DNA of 64,000 bases from Priestia megaterium (GCF_009497655.1 NZ_CP023317.1:3873501-3937500), one strand, 5' to 3'. Shown: positions 45,433 through 56,863, numbered from the stretch's first letter. The notes: generated from the sequence alone by a model not told the origin. A program made the numbers and translations.

Positions 45433-46389
45433 TTATTTCTTGTTTTTTTGAATTCCTTCAAAATAAGCAAGGGCTTCTTCCTTGTCCTTTGAGATCTGAC
45501 CGACAAGCTCTTCGATGCCGCTGAACTTTTTTTCTGAGCGAATCATTCGGTGCCATTTCACCGTTACGTGCTGATCGTAGATTTGCTCGTCAAATGATAA
45601 TAAGTGGACTTCGATTGTTGGCTTTTCTAAATTATCGTGAAAAGTCGGCTTGTAGCCCACGTTGCACACTCCTGCATACCACTTACCGTGAAGCTGAAGC
45701 TCAACAGCATACACGCCGATGCGTGGAAGTAAATACTCATCGTCTAAAGCGATGTTAGCAGTAGGAAAACCTATTTGCCTGCCTCGCTTTTCTCCATGAG
45801 TCACTGTACCTGACACTTCATAATAGCGGCCAAGCAGCTCTTTTACTCGATGCATATCTCCATTTGCTAAACTTTCGCGAATAAGCGTTGAACTAATTTT
45901 TTCTTCGCCATTTGTTAACTTATCAATTGTTGTTTGCGTGAATTTTGATCGAGAATGAAATGGTAGTATTTCCATTGTTCCTTTACCTAACTTTCCATAC
46001 GTATAGTCAAATCCAGCTACCACATGCTGTACATTCAGTCCAATAATATACTGATCAACAAACTCTTGAGGCAATAGTGCTGCAAACTGTTTATCAAAAT
46101 GAACGATATATAAAAAGTCAATTCCCATTTCCTCAATGAGTTTCTTTTTTTCTTGAAGCGGTGTGATCATATCAATGTGCTGCACATTGCGCCCGAGCAC
46201 CACAGAAGGGTGAGGAGTAAACGTCATCACAGCACTAGCTATGCCTTTTTCATCGGCTAACTGTTTTGCTGAATTTATCACTTGCTGATGCCCTAAATGC
46301 ACACCATCAAAATAACCAAGCGCTAACACTGATTGTTGAACAGCTTCTCGTTGAAAGTGGTGTGGATGTCGAATTTCAATCGTTTCCAA
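45433..46389 (-). CDS. ribC: Bifunctional riboflavin kinase/FAD synthetase
   Basis: Makes FMN and then FAD from riboflavin. The N-terminal adenylyltransferase domain shows GYFDGVHLGHQQ (residues about 23-34 of this start) and SSTLIRESL. The C-terminal riboflavin kinase domain shows RGRQIGFPTANI. I chose the TTG at 46389 (318 aa): AAAGGTGA lies 8 nt upstream, and B. subtilis RibC begins with the matching residues. A GTG at 46401 is the alternative. It follows truB at the end of the nusA-infB operon. Confidence 0.95.
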   Translation of the reverse strand: METIEIRHPHHFQREAVQQSVLALGYFDGVHLGHQQVINSAKQLADEKGIASAVMTFTPHPSVVLGRNVQHIDMITPLQEKKKLIEEMGIDFLYIVHFDKQFAALLPQEFVDQYIIGLNVQHVVAGFDYTYGKLGKGTMEILPFHSRSKFTQTTIDKLTNGEEKISSTLIRESLANGDMHRVKELLGRYYEVSGTVTHGEKRGRQIGFPTANIALDDEYLLPRIGVYAVELQLHGKWYAGVCNVGYKPTFHDNLEKPTIEVHLLSFDEQIYDQHVTVKWHRMIRSEKKFSGIEELVGQISKDKEEALAYFEGIQKNKK

Positions 46390-46417
46390 AACACAGTTCA
46401 CCTTTTCCCTAACCGGT

Positions 46418-47335
46418 CTAGTCGATTGCCAACACTTTAACCGGCTTCATTAAATGTTTTTTTGTTGGGTGCTGAGCATAAATTGCTAAGCACTTGCCTG
46501 CAGAATTTATCATTAAAAAGAAGGGTTCTTTTTTTAACTCTTCATCTTCCGTACACGGCAATACCGCGCCATTTTTCACTTTCTCTGCTAATGTATCACT
46601 AATTTGAAGTTTCGGCAAATGATTAAGAGCTTCTTCGATTGAATGTAGTTTCTCATTGATCGTTTCTTCTTCTACCGCCCGTTCAATATCTTCAAATGTC
46701 ACACAATCTTTGAGTGAAAACTGCCCGGAACCTGTTCGCTGCAAATACGACATATGAGATGGATAGCCAAGAGCTTCTCCAATCATCACAGCAAGCGTTC
46801 GCACATATGTACCTTTGCTGCACGTTACGCGGAATTTGAAGGAAATTTGTTCTCCCTCAAATGTAGCGCGATCATCCAGCAGTTCAAAGTTATAGATATG
46901 AATGGTTCTAACTGGGCGCTCTACTTCGATTCCTTGCCTTGCATATTCATATAGTTTTTTACCTTTGACCTTTACCGCTGAATACATTGGAGGGACTTGC
47001 TGAAGTTCTCCTGTCATCGAAGACAGCACTTCTTCGATTTGAGCACGTGAAAAAGAATCCGCTACTTTCTTTTCTTCTACAACCTCTCCGGAAGAATCTT
47101 CTGTTGTTGTAGAAAACCCGAGTGTAACTTCCCCTTCATAGGTTTTAGTAGCTCCTGTTAGATATTCTACAATCTTGGTAGCTCTACCGATACAAATAGG
47201 CAATACCCCTGTAACGTCTGGGTCTAATGTGCCTGTATGCCCTACCTTTTTAGTGCGAAGCAGCTTTCGGACTTTAAACACACAGTCGTGCGAAGTCAGG
47301 CCAGCTGGTTTATGTAAAACTAAAACACCGTCCAC
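46418..47335 (-). CDS. truB: tRNA pseudouridine-55 synthase TruB
   Basis: Forms pseudouridine 55 in the T loop of tRNAs. The 305-aa protein has the catalytic Asp in HTGTLDPDVTGVLP (about residues 34-47), LHKPAGLTS at the N-terminus and a C-terminal PUA-like region. It starts with GTG, with AAGGAGATG upstream. A strong hairpin terminator lies between it and rbfA, so expression may depend on read-through. Confidence 0.96.
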   Translation of the reverse strand: MDGVLVLHKPAGLTSHDCVFKVRKLLRTKKVGHTGTLDPDVTGVLPICIGRATKIVEYLTGATKTYEGEVTLGFSTTTEDSSGEVVEEKKVADSFSRAQIEEVLSSMTGELQQVPPMYSAVKVKGKKLYEYARQGIEVERPVRTIHIYNFELLDDRATFEGEQISFKFRVTCSKGTYVRTLAVMIGEALGYPSHMSYLQRTGSGQFSLKDCVTFEDIERAVEEETINEKLHSIEEALNHLPKLQISDTLAEKVKNGAVLPCTEDEELKKEPFFLMINSAGKCLAIYAQHPTKKHLMKPVKVLAID

Positions 47336-47359
47336 TCATTCTTCATCTCCTTTTCATTT

Positions 47360-47408
47360 AAAAAAGGGTGTCTCAGAAGCAAAAACCACTTTTGAGACAC
47401 CCTTTTTT
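47360..47408 (-). terminator. Strong terminator hairpin between rbfA and truB
   Basis: A perfect 15-bp stem (AAAAAGGGTGTCTCA at 47361-47375 with its complement at 47393-47407) and six T residues on the minus strand. It is unexpected here because rbfA, truB and ribC are normally one operon. Confidence 0.85.
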
Positions 47409-47427
47409 GTTTCTACATTCACTGATC

Positions 47428-47793
47428 TTATTCGTTCTCTTGATGGTCATCGCTTTCTTTTTTTATTTCATGAAGCAATGATTCAATTCGATTACCATAA
47501 TCAATTGATTCATCAAACTCAAACGTAATTTCAGGTGTTTTACGTAAGCGAATGCGCTGACCGATTTCTGAGCGGATAAATCCCTTTGCTTTCGCAAGGC
47601 CTTTTAACGTATTCTCACGCTGTTCAGCATCTCCTAAAACAGAGATATAAACTTTCGCTTGCTGTAAATCGCCTGATACTTGAACATCTGTTACAGTCAC
47701 AAAACCGATGCGCGGATCCTTGATTTTACGATTTAAAATCTCGCCCATCTCTTTTTTCATTTGTTCTCCGACTCTAGTTGCTCTTATGTTCAT
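47428..47793 (-). CDS. rbfA: 30S ribosome-binding factor RbfA
   Basis: Cold-shock-associated maturation factor of the 30S subunit, a single KH-like domain (121 aa). It begins [16 protein letters not shown] and carries [18 protein letters not shown] chose the ATG at 47793 because AAAGGGGTGA precedes it; the frame is open 8 codons more. The C-terminus is acidic. It is 14 nt from ylxP. Confidence 0.96.
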   Translation of the reverse strand: MNIRATRVGEQMKKEMGEILNRKIKDPRIGFVTVTDVQVSGDLQQAKVYISVLGDAEQRENTLKGLAKAKGFIRSEIGQRIRLRKTPEITFEFDESIDYGNRIESLLHEIKKESDDHQENE

Positions 47794-47807
47794 CTGTGTC
47801 ACCCCTT

Positions 47808-48086
47808 TTATAACCAATCAAAAGTTGTAATGGTACGTTCAATCTCTGGAAAAGAATCAATCAAGCTTAGCGCTTTTTGCAGTTCTTGTTCCGTTGTGAC
47901 ACGGCTAGATGAGACTGTGACAATGCTAATTTTTGTTCGTTGCCACACATCTTGAAAATCAGTTTCTGAAACCGATACGTTAAACCGCTGCTTCAAGCGC
48001 ATCAAGATGCGCTGAAGCACGGCACGTTTTTCTTTAAGAGAAGCAGCATCGTAAATTAAGCATTCACACTCCACTAGTCCAATCAT
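47808..48086 (-). CDS. ylxP: YlxP (DUF503) conserved operon protein
   Basis: A 92-aa ferredoxin-like-fold protein ([24 protein letters not shown]) found between infB and rbfA in most Bacillus. Its start overlaps the infB stop by 4 nt. A role in ribosome assembly or translation is suggested only by its neighbours. Confidence 0.93.
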   Translation of the reverse strand: MIGLVECECLIYDAASLKEKRAVLQRILMRLKQRFNVSVSETDFQDVWQRTKISIVTVSSSRVTTEQELQKALSLIDSFPEIERTITTFDWL

Positions 48087-49954
48087 TTAGGATCAATTTG
48101 CTCCATTACATATGCTTCAATAATATCTCCTTCTTTAATATCATTGAAGTTTTTAATTGTAATACCACACTCATATCCTTGAGCGACTTCTTTTGCATCG
48201 TCTTTAAAGCGTTTTAGCACATCTACTTCACCTTCAAAGATAACAATTCCGTCACGGATTAAACGAATTCCACTGTTACGCGTAATTTTACCGTCTGTTA
48301 CGTAACTTCCTGCGATTGTACCAACTTTTGATACTTTGAATGTTTGACGTACTTCCACTTGACCGATGATTTTTTCAGCAAACTCAGGGTCAAGCATTCC
48401 TTTCATCGCAGATTCAATTTCTTCAATTACTTTATAAATAATGCGGTGAAGACGAATATCTACGTTTTCTACGTCAGCTGTACGTTTTGCTCCAGCATCT
48501 GGACGCACGTTAAAGCCGATAACGATTGCGTTAGAAGCAGTTGCAAGAATGATATCAGATTCTGTAATTGCGCCTACACCCGTATGGATAATACGAACAT
48601 TTACACCCTCTACATCAATCTTTTGAAGAGCAGCAGCCAATGCTTCTACAGAACCTTGTACGTCTGCTTTTACGATAAGGTTTAAGTCTTTCATTTCACC
48701 TTGTTTAATTTTTTCAAATAAATCATCTAAGCTTACGCGAGATTTTTCACCGCGCTGTTGTTCAAGCTGCTTTTGAGCACGAGCTTCTCCGATTTGACGA
48801 GCGGTTTTCTCATCTTCAAATACTAAGAAACGATCTCCAGCTAATGGAACTTCGTTTAAGCCAGTAATCTCAACCGGAGTAGATGGTCCTACTTCCTTCA
48901 CACGGCGGCCGATATCATTTACCATTGCACGAACGCGGCCAAACGTATTTCCGACTACGATTGGATCACCTACGCGTAGTGTACCAGTTTGAACAAGAAG
49001 CGTTGCTACAGACCCACGGCCTTTATCTAGCTGTGCTTCTACAACTGTACCTGCTGCACGACGGTTAGGATTTGCTTTTAACTCCTCTACTTCACTTACA
49101 AGTAAAATCATTTCAAGTAATTGATCGATCCCTTCACCTGAAATGGCTGAAAGCTTACAGAAGATTGTTTCTCCGCCCCACTCTTCAGCTACAAGGCCGT
49201 GCTCCATTAGTTCTTGCATAACGCGATCTGGATTTGCTGCTTCTTTATCCATTTTGTTAACCGCAACAATAATTGGCACTTCTGCCGCTTTTGCATGGTT
49301 AATCGCTTCAATTGTTTGAGGCATTACACCATCGTCTGCTGCAACAACAAGGATTGTAATATCCGTTACTTGCGCACCGCGAGCACGCATTGTTGTAAAT
49401 GCAGCATGCCCTGGTGTATCAAGGAATGTAATTTTCTTTTCATCAACCACAACTTGATAAGCACCGATATGCTGCGTGATACCGCCTGCTTCTGCAGCCG
49501 TTACTTTTGTGTTACGGATAGAGTCAAGAAGCGTCGTTTTACCGTGGTCAACGTGACCCATGATTGTAACAACTGGAGGACGCACTTGAAGGTCTTTTTC
49601 GTCGTCAATAATTTCTAATGATTCAAAAGCAGTGTCATCTACTACTACTTCTTCTTCAACTTCTACACCGTATTCTCCGGCAATTAGTTCGATAGAATCT
49701 TTATCTAACTCTTGGTTAATTGTTGCCATTACACCAAGCATAAATAATTTTTTAATAATTTCAGAAGGCTCTTTGCCTAATTCTTTTGCTAACTCAGAAA
49801 CCGTTAAGCTTCCGACAAACGTTACTTTTTCCGGTAACTCTTTTGCAGCTGCTGGAGCTGGTCTACCTTTTGGTGCCTGTGACTTTTGTGCCTGTGGCTT
49901 TTTGTTACCTTTATTGTTTCCTTTGTTAGCTGTTGATTTTGTATTTTTATTCAA
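48083..49954 (-). CDS. infB: Translation initiation factor IF-2 (short form)
   Basis: GTPase that delivers initiator tRNA to the 30S subunit. The G domain shows [17 protein letters not shown] and NKMD, with one IF2_N domain before it ([26 protein letters not shown], here shown by SELAKELGK) and the usual C-terminal domains. The first N-terminal IF2 domain (VRVYEYAK...) found in most Bacillus IF2 is absent: only a K/N-rich tail of about 35 residues precedes the IF2_N domain. The TTG at 49954 (623 aa) has GGGGGTG 6 nt upstream; the ATG at 49969 has no ribosome site. The length is close to that of the internally started IF2-beta of B. subtilis. Confidence 0.93.
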   Translation of the reverse strand: MNKNTKSTANKGNNKGNKKPQAQKSQAPKGRPAPAAAKELPEKVTFVGSLTVSELAKELGKEPSEIIKKLFMLGVMATINQELDKDSIELIAGEYGVEVEEEVVVDDTAFESLEIIDDEKDLQVRPPVVTIMGHVDHGKTTLLDSIRNTKVTAAEAGGITQHIGAYQVVVDEKKITFLDTPGHAAFTTMRARGAQVTDITILVVAADDGVMPQTIEAINHAKAAEVPIIVAVNKMDKEAANPDRVMQELMEHGLVAEEWGGETIFCKLSAISGEGIDQLLEMILLVSEVEELKANPNRRAAGTVVEAQLDKGRGSVATLLVQTGTLRVGDPIVVGNTFGRVRAMVNDIGRRVKEVGPSTPVEITGLNEVPLAGDRFLVFEDEKTARQIGEARAQKQLEQQRGEKSRVSLDDLFEKIKQGEMKDLNLIVKADVQGSVEALAAALQKIDVEGVNVRIIHTGVGAITESDIILATASNAIVIGFNVRPDAGAKRTADVENVDIRLHRIIYKVIEEIESAMKGMLDPEFAEKIIGQVEVRQTFKVSKVGTIAGSYVTDGKITRNSGIRLIRDGIVIFEGEVDVLKRFKDDAKEVAQGYECGITIKNFNDIKEGDIIEAYVMEQIDPK

Positions 49955-49973
49955 TACTTTCACCCCCATAAAA

Positions 49974-50273
49974 TTAACCGAGCATCGTTGCTAGCTTTTT
50001 AGCAAATCCCTCGTCCATAACGGCTACCACAACTCGAGCATCTTTACCAATCGCTTGACCTAGCGTGTAGCGATCGGGAACCATTCTAACCGAAACGTTG
50101 TAGTAAGAACATTTATCCGTTACTTTTTTCTTTGTGTTTTCAGACGCATCGCTTGCTAAAAGTACTAACTTTGCTTTTTGTTTCCGAACTTCTCTAACCA
50201 CAAGTTCTTCTCCAGAAATCAATTTGCGTGCACGGTTTGCAAGCCCTAAAAAAGAGATCCACTGTTCATTCAT
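49974..50273 (-). CDS. ylxQ: YlxQ, L7Ae-family ribosomal-like protein
   Basis: A 99-aa L7Ae/L30e-fold protein with kink-turn RNA-binding character ([27 protein letters not shown]). Its start overlaps the ylxR stop by one base (TAATG). It is complete, so the short infB beside it is not caused by a truncation of this gene. Confidence 0.93.
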   Translation of the reverse strand: MNEQWISFLGLANRARKLISGEELVVREVRKQKAKLVLLASDASENTKKKVTDKCSYYNVSVRMVPDRYTLGQAIGKDARVVVAVMDEGFAKKLATMLG

Positions 50274-50554
50274 TAGCGTGACTGTTTCTCCTTTTCTACA
50301 AGCGCTAGCAACTCTTCATAAACCGCTTCATCTATTGACGCGCCTAAATGTGTCGAAAGCACATTTTTCTTTTTTGCCAATAAAATTGCTTCTTTATCCT
50401 TGCTTACATAAGCTCCGCGCCCGGACTTTTTACCCGTTACATCAACTGAAACGTCGCCTTCTTTTGAACGTACAACGCGTACTAGCTCTTTTTTAGGCTT
50501 CATTTCTCCAGTGGCCACACATTTTCGCATCGGGACTTTTTTACGATTGTTCAC
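50273..50554 (-). CDS. ylxR: YlxR (RnpM), RNase P modulator
   Basis: A 93-aa basic protein ([28 protein letters not shown]) of the YlxR family, reported as a regulator of RNase P activity and as a nucleoid-associated or RNA-binding protein. It starts with GTG and has GAGGTGAG upstream. It lies between nusA and ylxQ in the conserved operon. Confidence 0.93.
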   Translation of the reverse strand: MNNRKKVPMRKCVATGEMKPKKELVRVVRSKEGDVSVDVTGKKSGRGAYVSKDKEAILLAKKKNVLSTHLGASIDEAVYEELLALVEKEKQSR

Positions 50555-50567
50555 CTTGGCTCACCTC

Positions 50568-51680
50568 TTATTCCATATCTTCATCTGAATCAAATGCATG
50601 TTGACTTACTAGCATATCATCGCTGCTTTTTACAACCATACCTTCTTGCTCAGCTTCTGATTGACTTTTAATATCAATTTTCCAGCCTGTCAGCTTAGCG
50701 GCTAGACGTGCATTTTGTCCACGCTTACCAATTGCAAGTGACAGCTGATAGTCAGGAACGATAACAGTTGTTGCTTTTTCATTTTCATCTACAATCACAT
50801 CTACTACCTTAGATGGACTTAGGGCATTGGCAACAAATTCAACTGGGTCATTTGACCAGCGAACGATGTCAATTTTTTCACCTTTTAGTTCATTCACAAC
50901 AGCCTGTACGCGCTGACCTTTTGGCCCAACACAAGAGCCGACCGGATCTACTTCAGCATACTCAGAATGAACAGAGATTTTTGAACGGTCTCCAGCTTCG
51001 CGAGCTACTGATTTTAATTCAACTGTACCGTCATAGATTTCCGGAACTTCTTTTTCGAAAAGACGTTTTAAAAGACCTGGATGCGTACGTGAAACATAGA
51101 TTTGTGGTCCTTTTGTTGTTTTTTCTACTTTCGTAATATACACTTTAATACGATCATGAGGTTTATACTGCTCATTTGGCATTTGCTCGCTTTGAGGAAG
51201 CAATGCTTCAATTTTGCCAAGGCTCACGTAAATGAAGCGAGAATCTTGACGCTGAACAATACCTGTCATAATATCTTCTTCACGATCGCTGAACTCTGAG
51301 TAGATAACGCCGCGCTCCGCCTCACGAACACGCTGTGTAACAACTTGTTTTGCTGTTTGAGCCGCGATGCGTCCAAAGTCTTTTGGCGTTACTTCGATTT
51401 CAACCACATCGTCTAGCTGGAAGTTAGGGTTGATTGTTTGTGCTTCTTCAACCGAAATTTCTAGACGTGGATCATATACTTCATCAACCACATCTTTGCG
51501 AGCAAACACGCGCATTGAACCTCTTTCTAAATTTAAATCAACGCGTACGTTTTGCGCTTGGTTAAAGTTGCGTTTGTAAGCAGAAATTAGCGCTGCTTCA
51601 ATTGCTTCAATAATTACATCTTTGCTAATGCCTTTCTCTTTTTCAAGAATGACTAAGGCATCAAATAACTCACTGCTCAT
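50568..51680 (-). CDS. nusA: Transcription termination/antitermination factor NusA
   Basis: RNA polymerase-binding factor for pausing, termination and antitermination. The 370-aa protein has the N-terminal RNAP-binding domain, an S1 domain (about residues 135-200) and two KH domains (DPVGSCVGPKGQRVQ and LAIGKRGQNARLAAKLTGW). It lacks the C-terminal repeats of the E. coli protein, as usual in Bacillus. GGGGGA precedes the ATG. Confidence 0.98.
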   Translation of the reverse strand: MSSELFDALVILEKEKGISKDVIIEAIEAALISAYKRNFNQAQNVRVDLNLERGSMRVFARKDVVDEVYDPRLEISVEEAQTINPNFQLDDVVEIEVTPKDFGRIAAQTAKQVVTQRVREAERGVIYSEFSDREEDIMTGIVQRQDSRFIYVSLGKIEALLPQSEQMPNEQYKPHDRIKVYITKVEKTTKGPQIYVSRTHPGLLKRLFEKEVPEIYDGTVELKSVAREAGDRSKISVHSEYAEVDPVGSCVGPKGQRVQAVVNELKGEKIDIVRWSNDPVEFVANALSPSKVVDVIVDENEKATTVIVPDYQLSLAIGKRGQNARLAAKLTGWKIDIKSQSEAEQEGMVVKSSDDMLVSQHAFDSDEDME

Positions 51681-51717
51681 CGTTGGATAATCCCCCTTTA
51701 ATATTGGCCCCTACACA

Positions 51718-52188
51718 TTAAAATACAATCGCTAATCGAGCAAAAGCGACTTTGTCATATGGTAAAATCACCGTTTTTGTGCGTGTTTTGATACGAATAG
51801 ATAATGTGACAGTTTCTCCGTCAAATGATTGTAATTCGCCTTCAAATTCTTTTGCACCTTCAATTGGTTCATATGTTTTTATGTATACATGCTTACCAAT
51901 TGCACGTTCAAAATCTTTATCTTTTTTTAATGGGCGTTCCGCACCAGGCGATGATACTTCTAAAAAATAGTTATGAGGGATTGGATCTACTGCATCCATT
52001 TTCTCACTCAATTTTTCACTTACTGCTCCGCAGTCTTCGATATCCACGCCGGTATCAGAGTCGATAAACACACGTAAAAACCAATCTTTTCCTTCTTTTA
52101 CGTATTCAATTTCAACAAGCTCTAAATTCATTTCCTCTAAGATAGGGGAAACCATTTCTTCCACTGTTTGTTTTACATTTTTACTCAT
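51718..52188 (-). CDS. rimP: Ribosome maturation factor RimP
   Basis: Early-stage 30S assembly factor (YlxS), 156 aa, with an alpha-beta N-domain and Sm-like C-domain ([16 protein letters not shown] is characteristic). I chose the ATG at 52188 with AAGGGAGGA upstream; the frame runs 9 codons further. It is the first gene of the rimP-nusA-infB operon. Confidence 0.96.
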   Translation of the reverse strand: MSKNVKQTVEEMVSPILEEMNLELVEIEYVKEGKDWFLRVFIDSDTGVDIEDCGAVSEKLSEKMDAVDPIPHNYFLEVSSPGAERPLKKDKDFERAIGKHVYIKTYEPIEGAKEFEGELQSFDGETVTLSIRIKTRTKTVILPYDKVAFARLAIVF

Positions 52189-52394
52189 TCTAATCCTCCC
52201 TTCGAGACATTGCATGGTATGTTTAGGTTACGCGTTTTTTATGTCTCTTATATCAAAAAAGAGTGGTTTATTTGCTATTTTTATTTTGCACTCTATAAGA
52301 GGTCTAACCTACTAGAGTGGAAATGTTGTCATTTGTGTTGCAGGATTTTAAACGTCACATAATAAATCAATCATGGTGATTGAAAATCTACAGA

Positions 52395-52428
52395 AAAAAC
52401 GAATCATGCTAGAAGCCGATTCGTTCTC
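52395..52428 (-). terminator. Second terminator-like hairpin after polC
   Basis: An 8-bp stem (AACGAATC at 52399-52406 with GATTCGTT at 52418-52425) is followed on the minus strand by TTTTTTCTG. Confidence 0.7.
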
Positions 52429-52464
52429 CATACTACTTACTATGACAGTAAGTTCATATCAATA

Positions 52465-52497
52465 AGAAAGAGCGGGTTTCCCCACTCTTTCTCGTCC
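52465..52497 (-). terminator. First terminator-like hairpin after polC
   Basis: A 12-bp stem with one mismatch (AGAAAGAGCGGG at 52465-52476 with CCCACTCTTTCT) lies about 60 nt beyond the polC stop. The following T content on the minus strand is modest. Confidence 0.65.
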
Positions 52498-52552
52498 GTA
52501 TCCTTAGCATTTCCACAATTACTATATCATAACCGCTTATTTTATGCAAATG

Positions 52553-55500
52553 TTAGAAAAGAGAAAGCTGGTTCTGATCAGGTAATGATTCAAGGCATCC
52601 ATGGTTGTCTAGATACTCTAAAATCGTCTTCGATACTTTGCCTCGCTGCTGCAAGTCTTCTTTCGATAAAAACTCTCCCGTTTCACGAGCTTTTACAATG
52701 TTCAGTGCTGCATTTGTGCCAAGACCAGGAATGGCATTAAACGGCGGAATTAAAGATGTGCCGTCAATTAAAAATTCGTCTGCACTCGATTCATATAAAT
52801 CTACTTTTTTAAATGAATAGCCTCGTTCGCACATTTCCAAAGAAAGCTCAAGCACCGTTAATAAGTTTTTCTCTTTAGGAGATGCATCTAAACCTTTGGC
52901 ATTGATTTCTTCCATCTTCGCTCGAATGGCAGTTGATCCTTTAATCATCGTATCAATATCAAAGTCATCTGCACGAACCGTAAAGTATGCTGCGTAATAA
53001 AGAAGCGCGTGGTGCACTTTGAAATAAGCAATACGCACGGCCATCAATACATAAGCAGCCGCATGGGCTTTAGGGAACATGTACTTAATCTTTTTACAAG
53101 AATCAATATACCAGTCCGGAACACCATTTTTGATCATTTCTTCTTCAAATTCAGGTGTTAGCCCTTTCCCTTTACGCACAGACTCCATAATTTTAAAAGC
53201 AAGTGAAGGTTCAAGACCTTGATAAATTAGATAAACCATGATGTCATCACGACAGCCGATTACTTCACTTAAGTTGCAAATATCATTGCGAATTAGCTCC
53301 TGCGCATTACCAAGCCATACGTCCGTCCCGTGCGACAGTCCCGAGATTTGAACAAGTTCTGAAAACGTCGTTGGCTTCGTATCTTCTAACATTTGACGCA
53401 CAAAGCGCGTTCCAAATTCAGGTATGCCAAGCGTTCCTGTTTTACACATAATTTGTTCTTCTGTTACGCCAAGTGATTCCGTTCCACTAAAAATTTTCAT
53501 CACTTCAGGATCATCCGTCGGAATTGTTTTTGGATCAATTCCACTTAAATCTTGAAGCATGCGAATCACGGTCGGATCATCGTGTCCGAGTATATCAAGT
53601 TTTAATAAATTATCATGAATCGAATGGAAGTCAAAATGAGTTGTTCTCCATTCGGAATTACGGTCGTCAGCTGGAAACTGGATGGGTGAAAAATCGAAAA
53701 TATCCATATAGTCCGGTACAACAATAATTCCTCCTGGATGCTGACCAGTTGTACGTTTTACGCCCGTACATCCTGCTACTAAACGATCCACTTCTGCGTT
53801 TCGTAAATGTAAATCGCGGTCACCAGCATAGCCTTTTACATAGCCATAAGCTGTTTTTTCGGCAACTGTACCGATTGTTCCCGCACGGTATACATTATCT
53901 TCTCCAAACAGTACTTTTGTATAGTTATGAGCTCGCGGCTGATACTCTCCGGAGAAGTTCAAATCGATATCGGGAACCTTGTCTCCCTTGAATCCTAAGA
54001 ACGTTTCAAACGGAATATCGTGTCCATCTTTAATAAACGGTACGCCACAATCGTCGCAGCTTTTGTCCGGCAGATCGAATCCAGAACCTACGGAACCGTC
54101 ATTAAAAAACTCGGATTTCTTACATTTTGGACACACATAATGCGGCGGCAGTGGGTTTACTTCTGTAATTTCCGTCATCGTCGCAACAAATGAAGACCCT
54201 ACGGAACCACGTGAACCAACTAAGTAACCATCATTTAATGATTTTTTAACGAGTTTATGCGAGATCAAGTAAATAACGGCAAACCCGTGGCCGATAATAC
54301 TTTTCAACTCTTTCTCTAGACGAGCTTCTACTACTTCAGGCAGCTCTTCACCGTAGATGCTGCGTGCCATCGCATAGCTCATTTCACGCATTTCTTCGTC
54401 CGCACCTTCAATTTTCGGCGTATATAAATCATCTTTAATTGGTTTAATATCATCGATCATATCGGCTATTTTTTGCGTATTATGAACAACAATTTCTTTC
54501 GCTTTGTCCCCATCTAAAAATGAAAAACAATTCAGCATCTCATCCGTTGATCTAAAGTGAACATCCGGCAGCTGATGACGGTTTAAAGGATTAGCCCCGC
54601 CTTGTGAACCAATTAAAATTTTTCGGTAAATTTTGTCTTCCGGATTGAGATAATGAACATTTCCTGTTGCTACAACCGGCTTTCCAATCTTTTCACCAAG
54701 CTTCACAATATTGCTAATAATATCTTTTAAGGCTTTCTCATCTCGCACTAAATCTAGTTCAATTAAGTGCTTGTAGTTGTCAGGAGGCTGTACTTCGATG
54801 TAATCATAAAATTCAGCTACTCCTTCTACTTCATCAATTCCTTTTTGCATCATGCCTTCGAATACTTCGCCTCGGTCACATGCGGTTCCAATCAAGATGC
54901 CTTCTCGATATTTGTCAAGCTGAGATCTTGGAATTCGCGGAACTCGATAAAAGTAATTTAAATGAGAAATCGAAACAAGTTTAAATAGATTTTTTAATCC
55001 TACGTCGGTTTGTGCTAAAAGAGTCGCATGATAAGGACGGGCCCGCTGATAGGCATTCCCTTCTCCCATATAATCATTTAAGCGATCATGCATTGTAATT
55101 TCCCGTTCAAATGCATCTTTCAGCATTTTATTTAACAAATAGCCAGTTGTTTCCGCATCATAAATCGCGCGGTGATGCTGCACAAGTTCAATATCAAACT
55201 TTTTAGCAAGAGTATTCAAACGATGGTTTTTCATATGCGGATACAAAAATCTTCCGAGTTCAAGCGTATCAATAACGCCGTTAGCTGCTTTTTCTAAACC
55301 GATTTTTTGCAGTCCCATATTTAAAAATCCCATATCAAAGCTTGCATTATGAGCGACTAAAATACTGTCACCCATCCACTCGTGAAAATCACGAAGTACT
55401 TCTGAGATTTCAGGCGCATTTTGGACCATATCATCTGTAATACCTGTCAGCTCAATTGTTGTTGCAGACAGAGGATGATGAGGATTTGCAAACCGTTCAA

Positions 55501-56863
55501 ATCGATCAATGATTTCTCCTTCTTTCATCTTCACGGCAGCAAGTTCAATAATGGTATCGTATACGGCTGACAAACCGGTTGTTTCGACGTCAAATACTAC
55601 GTAAGTTGCTTCTGTCAAATCCACATGCTTCGGATTATAGGCAATCGGCACGCCGTCGTCTACTAAATTAACTTCCACTCCGTACAGTATTTTAATGCCG
55701 TTCTTTTTCCCGGCTCCATATGCTTCAGGAAACGACTGTGCAACCGCATGATCAGTTATCGCTACAGCCGGATGTCCCCATTTTTTAGCTTGTCCGACTA
55801 AAGCTCCAACAGATGAAACAGCATCCATTTGACTCATTGGCGTATGCAAGTGAAGCTCCACACGCTTTTCATCTTCAGGCGCTGTATCTTGTCTAGCAGG
55901 ACCGGTAATCTCGTTGACATCATTTCCAATCATAACTAAATCACGGACAAATGTATCATTTTGTACACTTCCGCGAACCTTTACCCACATTCCTTTTTTA
56001 ATCGCTTGAAGTAAAGGAATATCTTCTTTGTCACGTGAAAACATTTTAACCATAATAGAGTTTGTATAATCTGTCACTTTAAAAATAAGAAGCGTACGTC
56101 CGCTTCGTAATTCTCTAGTTTCTGCATCAAATACGTATCCTTCAACGGCAATTCGCTTTTCTTCATCCACAATGGAGTCTAGGCGAACCGTCTCGTCTTT
56201 AATCGTATATCCAATTGTAAGCGGACCTTTTGGTAGGTCTGGTCCATCACTTTTTTCATTTTCTTTATTTTGCATTTCTGTGATGGCTTGTAATACTTTT
56301 TCTGTATCTTCTTGTTTTCGTTGCTCTACAAACTGCTGAAATGCTTCTTCTGAATGTACAACTTCCGTCATTAGCTGAAGGTTCGGAAAGCCATAGGACG
56401 CATACTGATCAGCAATTAACTGACTGTACTTTTTACGTAAAGCCGTTCCTTCTGCATCATGTCGTGCGTTCACAATCAATTTGGCACCGTTCAATCTCGG
56501 CATTTGATCTTGTAAAAGCGACTGTAAAAGCGGGGATATTCCCTGCATTTCTCCAATACAATGCTTCCAATATGACTGTACATGCTCTTCCGTACATTCT
56601 TTATTAACGGTTTGAATAGAAAAAGAAACACTCGCAATATGAGAAAAAGCTGAAGACATGCGAGCATGGAATAACTCATAGATCTCAAAAGGTAATAACC
56701 CTTCTAAAGAAAAATGAAAATGCCATTTTTTTTGTTCTTTCTGAATGACGAGCTTTTCAATCGCTGCGTTTTCAAAATAAGGAACAATTTGATCACTCGT
56801 CAGCTCTAACTGCTGCAGCAGCAACTTAAAACGCTCCTTTTTTCCTAGCGTTTGTGCTTCCAA
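52553..56863 (-). CDS. polC: DNA polymerase III alpha subunit PolC (Gram-positive type)
   Basis: Main replicative polymerase, 1436 aa. Order: N-terminal domain, OB fold (about 230-320), PHP domain split around [13 protein letters not shown] (about 338), a DnaQ-like 3'-5' exonuclease inserted in it ([11 protein letters not shown] with catalytic Asp and Glu near residue 425; [11 protein letters not shown]), and the C-family polymerase core including PDIDLNFSG. The cysteines in [10 protein letters not shown]...CDDCG form the zinc module. The start is TTG with AGGAGG 8 nt upstream, and B. subtilis PolC has the same length within one residue. Confidence 0.98.
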   Translation of the reverse strand: MEAQTLGKKERFKLLLQQLELTSDQIVPYFENAAIEKLVIQKEQKKWHFHFSLEGLLPFEIYELFHARMSSAFSHIASVSFSIQTVNKECTEEHVQSYWKHCIGEMQGISPLLQSLLQDQMPRLNGAKLIVNARHDAEGTALRKKYSQLIADQYASYGFPNLQLMTEVVHSEEAFQQFVEQRKQEDTEKVLQAITEMQNKENEKSDGPDLPKGPLTIGYTIKDETVRLDSIVDEEKRIAVEGYVFDAETRELRSGRTLLIFKVTDYTNSIMVKMFSRDKEDIPLLQAIKKGMWVKVRGSVQNDTFVRDLVMIGNDVNEITGPARQDTAPEDEKRVELHLHTPMSQMDAVSSVGALVGQAKKWGHPAVAITDHAVAQSFPEAYGAGKKNGIKILYGVEVNLVDDGVPIAYNPKHVDLTEATYVVFDVETTGLSAVYDTIIELAAVKMKEGEIIDRFERFANPHHPLSATTIELTGITDDMVQNAPEISEVLRDFHEWMGDSILVAHNASFDMGFLNMGLQKIGLEKAANGVIDTLELGRFLYPHMKNHRLNTLAKKFDIELVQHHRAIYDAETTGYLLNKMLKDAFEREITMHDRLNDYMGEGNAYQRARPYHATLLAQTDVGLKNLFKLVSISHLNYFYRVPRIPRSQLDKYREGILIGTACDRGEVFEGMMQKGIDEVEGVAEFYDYIEVQPPDNYKHLIELDLVRDEKALKDIISNIVKLGEKIGKPVVATGNVHYLNPEDKIYRKILIGSQGGANPLNRHQLPDVHFRSTDEMLNCFSFLDGDKAKEIVVHNTQKIADMIDDIKPIKDDLYTPKIEGADEEMREMSYAMARSIYGEELPEVVEARLEKELKSIIGHGFAVIYLISHKLVKKSLNDGYLVGSRGSVGSSFVATMTEITEVNPLPPHYVCPKCKKSEFFNDGSVGSGFDLPDKSCDDCGVPFIKDGHDIPFETFLGFKGDKVPDIDLNFSGEYQPRAHNYTKVLFGEDNVYRAGTIGTVAEKTAYGYVKGYAGDRDLHLRNAEVDRLVAGCTGVKRTTGQHPGGIIVVPDYMDIFDFSPIQFPADDRNSEWRTTHFDFHSIHDNLLKLDILGHDDPTVIRMLQDLSGIDPKTIPTDDPEVMKIFSGTESLGVTEEQIMCKTGTLGIPEFGTRFVRQMLEDTKPTTFSELVQISGLSHGTDVWLGNAQELIRNDICNLSEVIGCRDDIMVYLIYQGLEPSLAFKIMESVRKGKGLTPEFEEEMIKNGVPDWYIDSCKKIKYMFPKAHAAAYVLMAVRIAYFKVHHALLYYAAYFTVRADDFDIDTMIKGSTAIRAKMEEINAKGLDASPKEKNLLTVLELSLEMCERGYSFKKVDLYESSADEFLIDGTSLIPPFNAIPGLGTNAALNIVKARETGEFLSKEDLQQRGKVSKTILEYLDNHGCLESLPDQNQLSLF

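Larger units (their letters stand above)
52216..52552. other. Gene-free interval between polC and rimP
   Basis: About 340 bp with two terminator-type hairpins at its polC end (52395-52428 and 52465-52497) and an AT-rich leader before rimP. Weak stems such as GAGTG...CACTC followed by TTTTTT (minus strand, near 52258-52295) are visible, but I cannot place a convincing promoter or a known riboswitch. Confidence 0.55.

Noticed and set aside
49214-49994. Plus-strand frames of 120-134 codons opposite infB
   Set aside because: Cys/Asn-rich or Ser/Thr-rich mirror frames of a conserved coding sequence; typical antisense artefacts.
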